A stretch of 64,000 bases of DNA. Source: Spirosoma sp. Its GTDB lineage: Bacteria > Bacteroidota > Bacteroidia > Cytophagales > Spirosomataceae. The translations under genes were made by a program, and so were the position numbers. The notes under the pieces are model-generated. The model did no database searches. It saw nothing but the letters and a program-made list of their open reading frames with translations, and had not been told where the DNA came from. The DNA lies in assembly GCF_026391055.1 (NCBI RefSeq), contig NZ_JAPLET010000019.1, forward strand, positions 372,001-436,000, in the 5' to 3' direction. Shown here piece after piece: positions 45,869 to 54,269 of this stretch; the first letter of the stretch is position 1, and the number at the start of each line of letters is the position of its first letter.

Positions 45869-46634
45869 ATGGATTTTAATACGATTTTTATTCTCTGCGG
45901 ATTCTCATTCGTTGCAGGTTTTGTCGATGCCATCATTGGTGGAGGTGGGTTGATTCAAACACCGGCTATCCTGTTTAGTCTGCCTCAATACCCGGTTCCA
46001 ACCCTTATTGGTACCACCAAAATACCCTCTCTATCAGGCAGTCTGATGGGTGCCTTTCAGTACAGCCGGCGGGTAGCGGTAGTAGGTCGGTTTATCGGCC
46101 CGATGATGGCAATAGCCTTTGCGGCTTCGTGGCTTGGGTCGTGGACGCTCACGCGGGTACCCAACAGTTTTATGAAGCCTCTTGCGTTGGTTATTCTGAT
46201 CGGTGTGTTTAGTTACACCCTGACGAAAAAAAATTTCGGTCAGGTGTCGCATCGGGTAGTCACGGCGAGCCAGCAGCGAACGCGCATGTGGCTCATGGGG
46301 GGGGGGGATCGGTTTCTACGATGGATTTTTCGGGCCTGGAACGGGGAGCTTTCTGGTGCTCGGGTTCATTACCCTGATCGGCTTTGACTTCCTGAAGGCC
46401 AATGCACATGCTAAACTGATCAATGCATCAACGAATCTGGCAAGCGCTCTGTTCTTTTTTCATGAAGGCCGAATCCTTTTTGCTTTTGCCTTACCGATGG
46501 CCGTGGCAAATTTGTCAGGCGCTTTTTTAGGGGCGCGGCTGGCTATTCTAAAAGGTAATCAATTTATCCGGGTGTTTTTTCTGATGTTGATCGCGGCAAC
46601 CATACTCCGATTTGCGTGGGATTTGATAAAGTAG
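45869..46634 (+). pseudogene. TauE/SafE-family sulfite/anion exporter, frameshifted at an 11-G homopolymer
   Basis: ORF 45863..46387 (FVAGFVDAIIGGGGLIQTPAILFSLPQYPVPTLIGTTKIPSLSGSLMGAFQY) and ORF 46356..46634 (MLGFITLIGFDFLKANAHAKLINASTNLASALFFF) join as MWLMGGGIGFYDGFFGPGTGSFLVLGFITL if the tract has 10 G. Confidence 0.88.
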
Positions 46635-46712
46635 ATTTGCATCAACAAACTTTCCGTTGTAAACTTGCGTTAATTAAACTGAATCTAAATAAAGATTAGA
46701 CTCAAAGAAACC

Positions 46713-46940
46713 ATGAGCAAGCGTAGCGTAGCTGACCTGAAAATTGGAGAACGAGCCACCATTGAGTCGTTTAATAATCAATTGATGTCGCTTAAACTGC
46801 TCGAAATGGGCTGCTTGCCCGGCGCCGAGGTTTGTCTGCACAGCAAAGCACCACTTGGTGATCCTATTTGTCTGAATGTGGCCGGTTATTGTCTGGCTAT
46901 GCGTAAGTCTGAAGCTGCTACGATTCTGATTGATAATTAA
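46713..46940 (+). CDS. feoA: Ferrous iron transport protein A
   Basis: SH3-like KIGERATIESFNNQLMSLKLLEMGCLPGAEVCLHSKAPLGDPICLNVAGYCLAMRKSEA; directly upstream of feoB. Confidence 0.92.
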   Translation: MSKRSVADLKIGERATIESFNNQLMSLKLLEMGCLPGAEVCLHSKAPLGDPICLNVAGYCLAMRKSEAATILIDN

Positions 46941-46997
46941 ACGTTTATAGGGTGTGGTTCACGAACGTGATCACTCTACTGTAGACCGTGAACTGCC

Positions 46998-49115
46998 TTG
47001 AAATCGTCTCCCACCATTGCCCTCGTTGGCAATCCCAATGCCGGTAAGTCGTCTTTATTTAACCAGTTAACCGGCCTGCGTCAGAAAACGGGTAATTTCC
47101 CCGGTGTCACGATGGATAAAAAATCCGGAACGTGGCCCATTGATACCCAGCACATAGCCACTGTAATTGACCTGCCCGGCGTTTATTCCATTTATCCAAA
47201 GTCGCTGGATGAACAGATCGTAACGGATATTCTGGCTAATCCTGCTCATCCGGACTACCCCGATGTGTCGGTTGTTGTGGTCGATGCCTCTAATCTTCAT
47301 CGGAATTTGCTGCTTTTTACGCAGGTCGCTGATTTGGGCGTGCCAACGGTGCTAGCCCTTAACATGCTCGATGTAGCACAGCAACAAAGTAAAGTGGTTA
47401 ATTCGGTACGTCTGGCCATGAGTCTGGGCGTCCCCGTTGTTCGTATAAATGCCCGAACGGGCGAAGGCACCGATCTGCTGAAAAAGGCGGTGCTGGGCCA
47501 GATGCAGGAACCAGTTCTCCCCGGAAAACTTTTCTTCGACCCCGCAGATGAGGTGCCTGCGTTGATTTCTGACACAAAAAACCAGTATAAGCTTACCAAC
47601 AATTACCTCGCTTTACAGTACATTATCCAGCATGACGGGTTTTCATTCCTGAATACACCCCAGCGGAAAGTGCTCGATGAGATTATCGAACAGCACAAGT
47701 TCAGTGAACCCACCTTCCAGGCGGGGGAAACCATTACCCGTTATAAACGAATAGCGGCTATTGTAACGGAGGTTGTAAGCGATCAGCGTCCGGTCAACGA
47801 GCCTACCTGGAGCCAGAAACTGGACCGGGTATTGCTGCATCCGGTTTGGGGCTACGCTATTTTCGGTTTCGTCCTGCTCCTTATTTTTCAGGCCATTTTC
47901 GCTTGGGCACAACCCTTTATGGACGCCATCGACTCTGGTGTTGCCTGGCTCAATGGTCAGCTCAAAGAAAGTTTACCCGCTGGACCGCTTACCGATTTGC
48001 TTACCGATGGTATTCTGGCCGGGCTGGGCGGCATTCTGGTGTTTATTCCACAAATAGCCTTTTTGTTTCTGTTGATTGCCCTGCTGGAGGAGTCGGGGTA
48101 TATGTCGAGGGTAATGGTCATTATGGACCGGATCATGCGCAAATTCGGCCTGAATGGCAGGAGTGTGGTTCCCCTTATTTCTGGTGTCGCCTGCGCAGTT
48201 CCTGCTATTATGGCTACCCGTAGCATTGGCACCCGGCGCGACCGGCTCATTACCATTTTGGTAACTCCGCTGATGAGTTGCTCAGCCCGATTACCTATTT
48301 ATACTATCCTTATTGCACTGGTTGTACCAAGTCAGCGTGTGTTAGGCGTATTTAACCTTCAGGGGTTAGCCTTGATGGGCTTGTACCTGTTGGGATTAGT
48401 GAGTGCCTTACTGGCTGCCTATGTCCTGAAAATCCTGCTCCGAACCAAAGAGCGGGGGTACTTCATTATGGAACTGCCAACCTTTAAACTACCCCGATGG
48501 AATCATGTCGGGTTAACCGTTTGGGAGAGTGTCCGGTCGTTCGTTTGGGAAGCTGGGCGGGTTATTCTGGCCATTTCCATCGTATTGTGGGTCGTAGCCA
48601 GCTATGGCCCCGGCAACGATATGGATGAGGCCGAAGCACGGGTGAAGCAGCAGAATCCGATGGCCGCAGCTGATGACCTTCAGGATCGAATCGCTTCTGA
48701 ACGCCTGGAGGCATCTTACGCCGGGAACTTCGGCCATTTTATTGAACCGGTCATTCGCCCCCTTGGCTACGACTGGAAAATTGGTATCGCTTTGCTAAGT
48801 TCATTTGCCGCCCGCGAAGTATTTGTCGGAACCATGTCGACAATCTACAGCATCGGCAGTGGTGCCGATGAGGAAGGCGTAACCATTCGGGAGCGACTTC
48901 GGCAGGAGCGAAATCCAGAAACAGGCGCGGCTATGTATACACCCGCCCTGGCCTGGTCCTTGTTGATCTTCTATGTGTTCGCCATGATGTGTATGAGTAC
49001 ACTCGCAGCTACCCAACGGGAAACCAAAAGCTGGAAGTGGCCAGCCGTTCAGCTGGTGTACATGATGGCGCTGGCCTATGTAACCGCCTTCGCCACGTAT
49101 CAACTTCTGAAATAA
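46998..49115 (+). CDS. feoB: Ferrous iron transport protein B
   Basis: GNPNAGKSSLFNQLTGLRQKTGNFPGVTMDKKSG; GACAVPAIMATRSI-type core (GVACAVPAIMATRSIGTRRDRLITILVTPLMSCSARLPIY). TTG start. Confidence 0.96.
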   Translation: MKSSPTIALVGNPNAGKSSLFNQLTGLRQKTGNFPGVTMDKKSGTWPIDTQHIATVIDLPGVYSIYPKSLDEQIVTDILANPAHPDYPDVSVVVVDASNLHRNLLLFTQVADLGVPTVLALNMLDVAQQQSKVVNSVRLAMSLGVPVVRINARTGEGTDLLKKAVLGQMQEPVLPGKLFFDPADEVPALISDTKNQYKLTNNYLALQYIIQHDGFSFLNTPQRKVLDEIIEQHKFSEPTFQAGETITRYKRIAAIVTEVVSDQRPVNEPTWSQKLDRVLLHPVWGYAIFGFVLLLIFQAIFAWAQPFMDAIDSGVAWLNGQLKESLPAGPLTDLLTDGILAGLGGILVFIPQIAFLFLLIALLEESGYMSRVMVIMDRIMRKFGLNGRSVVPLISGVACAVPAIMATRSIGTRRDRLITILVTPLMSCSARLPIYTILIALVVPSQRVLGVFNLQGLALMGLYLLGLVSALLAAYVLKILLRTKERGYFIMELPTFKLPRWNHVGLTVWESVRSFVWEAGRVILAISIVLWVVASYGPGNDMDEAEARVKQQNPMAAADDLQDRIASERLEASYAGNFGHFIEPVIRPLGYDWKIGIALLSSFAAREVFVGTMSTIYSIGSGADEEGVTIRERLRQERNPETGAAMYTPALAWSLLIFYVFAMMCMSTLAATQRETKSWKWPAVQLVYMMALAYVTAFATYQLLK

Positions 49116-49127
49116 GCTATGCGGGTC

Positions 49128-49301
49128 TTACCAAAGAAGTCCTTTGGCGAACATCGGATAAATAAAATAGCAAAGGATATAAGCAAACAGCGCTAAGGTT
49201 AAACCGCCTAGCGCAGTAGTTTGGTCTATGCTAAGTCGATTTCTACGGACGGGGCGGTTTAGCCGCCAATCTCTGTGGGTAGTATTTTTCATGGTGTGCA
49301 T
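49128..49301 (-). CDS. Small (57 aa) predicted membrane protein convergent with feoB
   Basis: Manual translation: MHTMKNTTHRDWRLNRPVRRNRLSIDQTTALGGLTLALFAYILCYFIYPMFAKGLLW*; one or two hydrophobic segments; below the ORF-track length cut-off. Confidence 0.45.
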   Translation of the reverse strand: MHTMKNTTHRDWRLNRPVRRNRLSIDQTTALGGLTLALFAYILCYFIYPMFAKGLLW

Positions 49302-49511
49302 TATTAAACTATAAGTTTACTGCACGCAAATTTGGGGCCTTCTTACTTTCCATGGTAGAGCAAAAACCCGGAATTTGTTCAATAGGTATAACTACCTGTT
49401 TCCATTGTCACGAATTTGCTTGAATTGTTGCTATGCATAGTCCCGGATAATGAATCAAATTATGCCCTGAGTCTTTGTTTTGTGGAACTTTTTCTACGCT
49501 TTTTGTGGAAT

Positions 49512-51017
49512 TTATTCCCAGTTGAGCGCTTCAATTATATCAGAAGCAATCATGCCGATTGGTCCCCTTTTCCGGGCCACCACATCGCCAGCCAAACCGT
49601 GTGTAAATACCCCCAGTACAGCAGCCTCAACCGAGTCATAACCCTGGGCCAGCAGAGCCGTCAGAACACCTGTCAGTACATCACCCGTGCCACCCGTGCT
49701 CAGTCCTGGATTGCCCGTTGAGTTAAAGTGTATATCCCCTTCGGGTGTAGCCACGGCCGAGTAGGCACCTTTCAACACAACGACTACGCCGTACTTTCGG
49801 GTGAACTCCCGCAAGAGGTCCAGTTTCTCGTAGTCATTGTCCCATTTTTTAGTCAGTCGTTCAAACTCTTTCGGGTGAGGTGTCAGAATGCTGTTTTTGG
49901 GTAGATACCTCAGCAACTCGCGGTTTTCGGAAAGCAGATTTAACGCATCGGCATCAACAACGATGGGCTTTTTTAACATAGGCAGTAACGCTTTCATCAT
50001 CGCCAGCGTTTCGGGTGCTTTGCCAATACCAGGGCCCAGGCCAATGGTTGAGTAGTCGGTTGGATCGGGTAAATCATCAAGTTGACTGGTTCCCGAAAGT
50101 ACATGTTCATTTCGATCGGGTCGACACATGGCTTCCGGAACAATCGTTTGTAGCGGTATATAACCGCATTGGGGCACCTGAACCGTCAACAACCCCACCC
50201 CCGACCGTAAACAGGCGCGGGCAGCCAGTATGGCCGCGCCAATCTTTCCATAACTACCTGCTAGTAACAGGGCATGGCCAAAAGTACCTTTGTTGGAGAA
50301 GCGATCGCGTTTGTGCAGGAGTAACCGGGCTTCTTTAGGTTGCGTATAATAGTACGAGGTAGGGGCCTGATCAATGAAACGTTTGTGCAACTGAATGTCC
50401 AAAAGGTGCCATTCACCCACGAATGCGCCATTTTTAGGCAGAACAAAAGCTAGCTTAGGCAACTGAAAGGAAACTGTATAGTCGGGTTCAACAATAACGT
50501 CGCCGAGTTTATTCGGCTGATCGGTGTACAAGCCGCTGGCAATATCGACGGCAATAACGGTAGCAGGAGTCCGGTTAATGGCTTCGATTGTGGTTTTCAC
50601 GATGCCTTCGGTAGGGCGCGATAAACCCGAGCCCAGGATGGCATCGAGCACAATTTCGTTATGTCGAATGGTTGGAATATCGGTGGCAGATTCGATGTAA
50701 TGAATATTTTCCGTAACGAGTTTCAAACGACGATGGTTGTGCATAAAGTCGTCGGATTCGCGCGGGGCATACCGCACAACATAGACATCAATCGGGTAGG
50801 TTCGCTCCAGTAGTAACCGGGCAATGGCCAGCCCGTCTCCGCCATTATTGCCCAACCCGCAAAAAATCTTAATTGGGTGTTTACTCTTGAAACGATCAGC
50901 GAACCAATCGACAAAGGTAAGGGCAGCCCGTTCCATTAAATTAATAGGCGCTATCGGTTCATGTTGAATGGTGGATTGGTCAAGGGAACGAATTTGATCA
51001 ACGTTCAGTATTTTCAT
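49512..51017 (-). CDS. nnr: Bifunctional NAD(P)H-hydrate epimerase/dehydratase
   Basis: IKIFCGLGNNGGDGLAIARLLLE (epimerase) and GHALLLAGSYGKIGAAILAARACLRSGVGLLTV...NSTGNPGLSTGGTGDVLTGVLTALLAQG (dehydratase). Confidence 0.93.
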   Translation of the reverse strand: MKILNVDQIRSLDQSTIQHEPIAPINLMERAALTFVDWFADRFKSKHPIKIFCGLGNNGGDGLAIARLLLERTYPIDVYVVRYAPRESDDFMHNHRRLKLVTENIHYIESATDIPTIRHNEIVLDAILGSGLSRPTEGIVKTTIEAINRTPATVIAVDIASGLYTDQPNKLGDVIVEPDYTVSFQLPKLAFVLPKNGAFVGEWHLLDIQLHKRFIDQAPTSYYYTQPKEARLLLHKRDRFSNKGTFGHALLLAGSYGKIGAAILAARACLRSGVGLLTVQVPQCGYIPLQTIVPEAMCRPDRNEHVLSGTSQLDDLPDPTDYSTIGLGPGIGKAPETLAMMKALLPMLKKPIVVDADALNLLSENRELLRYLPKNSILTPHPKEFERLTKKWDNDYEKLDLLREFTRKYGVVVVLKGAYSAVATPEGDIHFNSTGNPGLSTGGTGDVLTGVLTALLAQGYDSVEAAVLGVFTHGLAGDVVARKRGPIGMIASDIIEALNWE

Positions 51018-51080
51018 AAGTAATTGGATGACGTCGGAGCGTAATTTCACAAAAGTATTTTCTCCTACTGATAAATTTAC

Positions 51081-51088
51081 TATCTTTG
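51081..51088 (+). promoter_or_regulatory. Bacteroidota -7 element upstream of rplS
   Basis: TATCTTTG about 44 nt upstream of the rplS start. Confidence 0.55.
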
Positions 51089-51131
51089 CGGCTCATTTCG
51101 CAAATACTTATCTGGCGATTTATATACGGTC

Positions 51132-51506
51132 ATGAGCGAGTTAATCAAATTAGTGGAGGCAGACAACGCGCAGCGTCGCACCGAGTTGCCCACATTCCGG
51201 GCGGGTGATACGGTGAACGTACACGTTAAAATCCGCGAAGGAAATAAGGAACGTATTCAGGTATTCACGGGAACGGTTATTCAACGCCGGAACCCAAGTT
51301 CCGCTGGCGAGACATTTACTGTCCGCAAAGTATCAAATGGCGTTGGCGTAGAGCGTATCTTCCCAGTTCTGTCGCCTAACATCGACAAAATCGAAGTTGT
51401 TCGTTTGGGTAAAGTTCGCCGGGCACGGTTGTTCTACCTACGCGGTCGTCAGGGTAAAGCTGCTCGTGTTAAAGAGCGCAAGCCTAAAGCAGTTGTAGCC
51501 GCTTAA
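51132..51506 (+). CDS. rplS: 50S ribosomal protein L19
   Basis: [97 protein letters not shown]. Confidence 0.97.
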   Translation: MSELIKLVEADNAQRRTELPTFRAGDTVNVHVKIREGNKERIQVFTGTVIQRRNPSSAGETFTVRKVSNGVGVERIFPVLSPNIDKIEVVRLGKVRRARLFYLRGRQGKAARVKERKPKAVVAA

Positions 51507-51530
51507 TAGCTTCAATTGCATTAGATTTTG

Positions 51531-51559
51531 AAAAGCTGTCTGGAAAGACGGCTTTTTTT
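51531..51559 (+). terminator. Intrinsic terminator after rplS
   Basis: aaaagctgtct-gga-aagacggctttt followed by a T run. Confidence 0.75.
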
Positions 51560-51634
51560 GTAATAGCCGCAACAGGCTCCGGCTGTTGCATAAACAGTGA
51601 ACCAGTAACAGCCGGAGCCTGTTGCGGCTATTAC
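51560..51634. repeat. 28-bp perfect inverted repeat immediately upstream of dapF
   Basis: gtaatagccgcaacaggctccggctgtt (51560-51587) and aacagccggagcctgttgcggctattac (51607-51634), 19-nt spacer. Confidence 0.95.
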
Positions 51635-51635
51635 T

Positions 51636-52409
51636 ATGGACTTCTTTAAATACCAGGGTACCGGCAATGATTTTATCTTGATCGACGACCGGGCCAGAAC
51701 TTTTCCTGCAGCCGATCAGGCGTTTATCGAGCACCTATGTCACCGACGCTTCGGCATCGGGGCCGATGGATTAATTCTCCTCCAGACTGATCCGGAGTAC
51801 GATTTTCGGATGGTTTATTTCAATGCCGACGGCGCTGAAGGCAGCATGTGTGGCAATGGTGGCCGGTGTATTGTCCGGTTTGCCCACGACCTGGGCCTCT
51901 TTGACAGTGAAACCCGTTTTCTGGCCGTAGATGGCGAACATCTGGCGATGGTTTCCGACGAAAGCATTTCGTTAAAGATGACAGATGTTACCGGCATTGA
52001 AGATCGCCAAGGGCTGACCTTTTTAAATACAGGTTCGCCCCATGTCGTATGTTTTGTTGATGATTTGGAATCGTTTGATGTCGTATCTGAAGGGCGGTCC
52101 ATTCGCTATAGCGAGCCATTTCAGCCGGGTGGGACAAACGTGAACTTCGCTCAGGTAGTTGATGAAAACACGGTGTTTGTCAGAACCTACGAACGCGGTG
52201 TGGAAGATGAAACGTACTCATGCGGTACAGGTGTAACGGCTGTCGCACTGGTTGCTCAACACGAGCTAGGCATGCCTAGCCCCGTATTTATCCGTACCCT
52301 TGGCGGCAACCTTCGCGTGTCATTCAATCCTCAGCCCAACGGTGGCTTTGATTCCATTTACCTTATTGGACCAGCAAAGCGGGTTTTTGCCGGAACCATA
52401 ACTGTTTAG
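51636..52409 (+). CDS. dapF: Diaminopimelate epimerase
   Basis: FFKYQGTGNDFILIDDR; MCGNGGRCIVRFA; ERGVEDETYSCGTGVTAVAL. Confidence 0.96.
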   Translation: MDFFKYQGTGNDFILIDDRARTFPAADQAFIEHLCHRRFGIGADGLILLQTDPEYDFRMVYFNADGAEGSMCGNGGRCIVRFAHDLGLFDSETRFLAVDGEHLAMVSDESISLKMTDVTGIEDRQGLTFLNTGSPHVVCFVDDLESFDVVSEGRSIRYSEPFQPGGTNVNFAQVVDENTVFVRTYERGVEDETYSCGTGVTAVALVAQHELGMPSPVFIRTLGGNLRVSFNPQPNGGFDSIYLIGPAKRVFAGTITV

Positions 52410-52452
52410 TGTGTTGTGCAGTTAATAAAAACAGCCAGCACTAATACAGGGA

Positions 52453-53382
52453 ATGATTATCTATAAGAATAAAGGGTTATTACAATCTATTTGGCATTTT
52501 CATACCGGCCCCACGGCTAAAGCACTGATGGGCCGGTTAATAGTTGTTGCTATTTATGTGACCATCGTTACGGTTGCCGAAATGCACTACACAGACTTAC
52601 GTCTGAAAGATACACCCTCTTCGTTTCTGGGAGCAATGGGCATTCTGCTCAGTCTGTTGCTTATTTTTCGGACTAACACCGCTTATGACCGATTTTATGA
52701 AGGGCGTCAGGCTTGGGGCGTCCTGGTCAACAATTGCCGGAATCTGGCCATTTATTTCAATGCCGTTCTGCCGGAAGGTGATGCCAAAAGCCGGGAGTTT
52801 TACGCTAAGGCGATTGCTAATTTTCCCTTCGCCCTGAAGAATCATTTACGCGACAGCAATAACACCGCCGAACTGGACATCGTAGAAGAAGGAGAACGAC
52901 GTGACCTGAGCCATTTTGACCATAAACCGGCCGGGGTATCGAACCAACTCTGGGTGAAAACTGAAATCCTCTACCGCGAGGGACATATTTCCGAATCACA
53001 GCATATTAACCTGAATCAGTATTTAACAACGCTGATGGACGTGTGTGGTGTATGTGAGCGGATTAAAAGTACGCCCATTCCGTTCTCCTACATGCTGTTC
53101 ATCAAGCTGTTCATTATGCTTTATGTGACGTTGCTGCCCTTTACGGTTGTAACGGCTTTTGGTTACCTGACAATCCCGGCCGTTGTCCTCACGTCGTACA
53201 TACTGGTTGGGCTGGAGATGATCGGTGAAGAAATTGAAGAACCCTTTGGTCTGGAGCGCAACGACCTTCCATTGAATCAGTTAAGTCAGCTTATTCGTGT
53301 GAACGTTCACGACATTTTACAGATTTATTTGCCTCATGTTGAGAAACAGGCGGCCAAGCCGGGCTTTACCATAGTGACATAA
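52453..53382 (+). CDS. Bestrophin-family (UPF0187) channel protein
   Basis: FRTNTAYDRFYEGRQAWGVLVNNCRNLA; PFTVVTAFGYLTIPAVVLTSYILVGLEMIGEEIEEPFGLERNDLPLNQL. Confidence 0.9.
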   Translation: MIIYKNKGLLQSIWHFHTGPTAKALMGRLIVVAIYVTIVTVAEMHYTDLRLKDTPSSFLGAMGILLSLLLIFRTNTAYDRFYEGRQAWGVLVNNCRNLAIYFNAVLPEGDAKSREFYAKAIANFPFALKNHLRDSNNTAELDIVEEGERRDLSHFDHKPAGVSNQLWVKTEILYREGHISESQHINLNQYLTTLMDVCGVCERIKSTPIPFSYMLFIKLFIMLYVTLLPFTVVTAFGYLTIPAVVLTSYILVGLEMIGEEIEEPFGLERNDLPLNQLSQLIRVNVHDILQIYLPHVEKQAAKPGFTIVT

Positions 53383-53385
53383 AAC

Positions 53386-53694
53386 TTAATCCACGGCTTC
53401 AATAATGCCGCCGTGCAGGTGGTAAATGGATTTGGCCTGCAAGTCGGGTTGGCGCAATAAATCCTTAGCCGCCACCCGGCTGCGGACACCGTTAGTGCAG
53501 ATGACAAGCAGGGTCGAATAGGGTAAGAGTTCACCCTTTCTGGCCCGGATATCGGCAAGGGGTATGTTGAGCCCGCCAATATTGAATTCTTCGAACTCCC
53601 ATTCGTCCCGCACATCGACAACGGCCGTATCGGGTTGACGGCGCAGCCTTTCGAGCTCTGTAAGGGTTATGTCTGTATAGGTGTGTGTGGTCAT
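53386..53694 (-). CDS. Rhodanese-domain protein
   Basis: AVVDVRDEWEFEEFNIGGLNIPLADI; TLLVICTNGVRSRVAAKDLLR. Confidence 0.88.
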   Translation of the reverse strand: MTTHTYTDITLTELERLRRQPDTAVVDVRDEWEFEEFNIGGLNIPLADIRARKGELLPYSTLLVICTNGVRSRVAAKDLLRQPDLQAKSIYHLHGGIIEAVD

Positions 53695-53739
53695 ACACAA
53701 GCATAACAAACTTTCCGGAATGGCTGTTCAGTGAGGAGG

Positions 53740-54114
53740 CTATCGTCTGGAAATTGCCAGAATGTCAATCTCCTTTACTTTCGGACGACTTCCCCAGATG
53801 CATAGTAGCTCAACTTGTTTCCCAGTTTCCACGTAACGAATAAGAACGGCCCGTTCTACGGAGTTGGGCAAGGGTGGAATGTCGCTGATGGCTTTATAAT
53901 ACAAAGGGAGGGAGCTCGCTGTAGGTTTACGCCAACTGGCTATTCCGGTAGTATCGGATCTATCGTTGGCCAGTCGAACAAAGTCTTCACATCCATCAGC
54001 AATCCGGCTGTTGTCTGTGATAAAAGCAGCCTCAGTGCGTTCAGTAAGGTTGACCGTTACTGTCGACTGGCATCCGAACAGAAGTGTTAGAATAAGAAAC
54101 GAAGAAAATTTCAT
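53740..54114 (-). CDS. Hypothetical lipoprotein
   Basis: Lipobox-like LILTLLFGCQSTV; otherwise unrecognised. Confidence 0.5.
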   Translation of the reverse strand: MKFSSFLILTLLFGCQSTVTVNLTERTEAAFITDNSRIADGCEDFVRLANDRSDTTGIASWRKPTASSLPLYYKAISDIPPLPNSVERAVLIRYVETGKQVELLCIWGSRPKVKEIDILAISRR

Positions 54115-54269
54115 GCTATTTATAGGCTTATTTATACTGACCCTATCAGGCGGTAATCAGTTGGAAAGCACTTGTTACTACGTTAAATCTGTCAATCTGT
54201 CAGAAACGCACAGGCTGGAACAGGATTTGACGGCCTGAGAACAGACTCATAATCTTACTAACATAAATT

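Noticed and set aside
46356-46634. Separate 92-aa membrane protein after TauE/SafE
   Set aside because: It is the continuation of the same gene after the G11 frameshift, not an independent gene.
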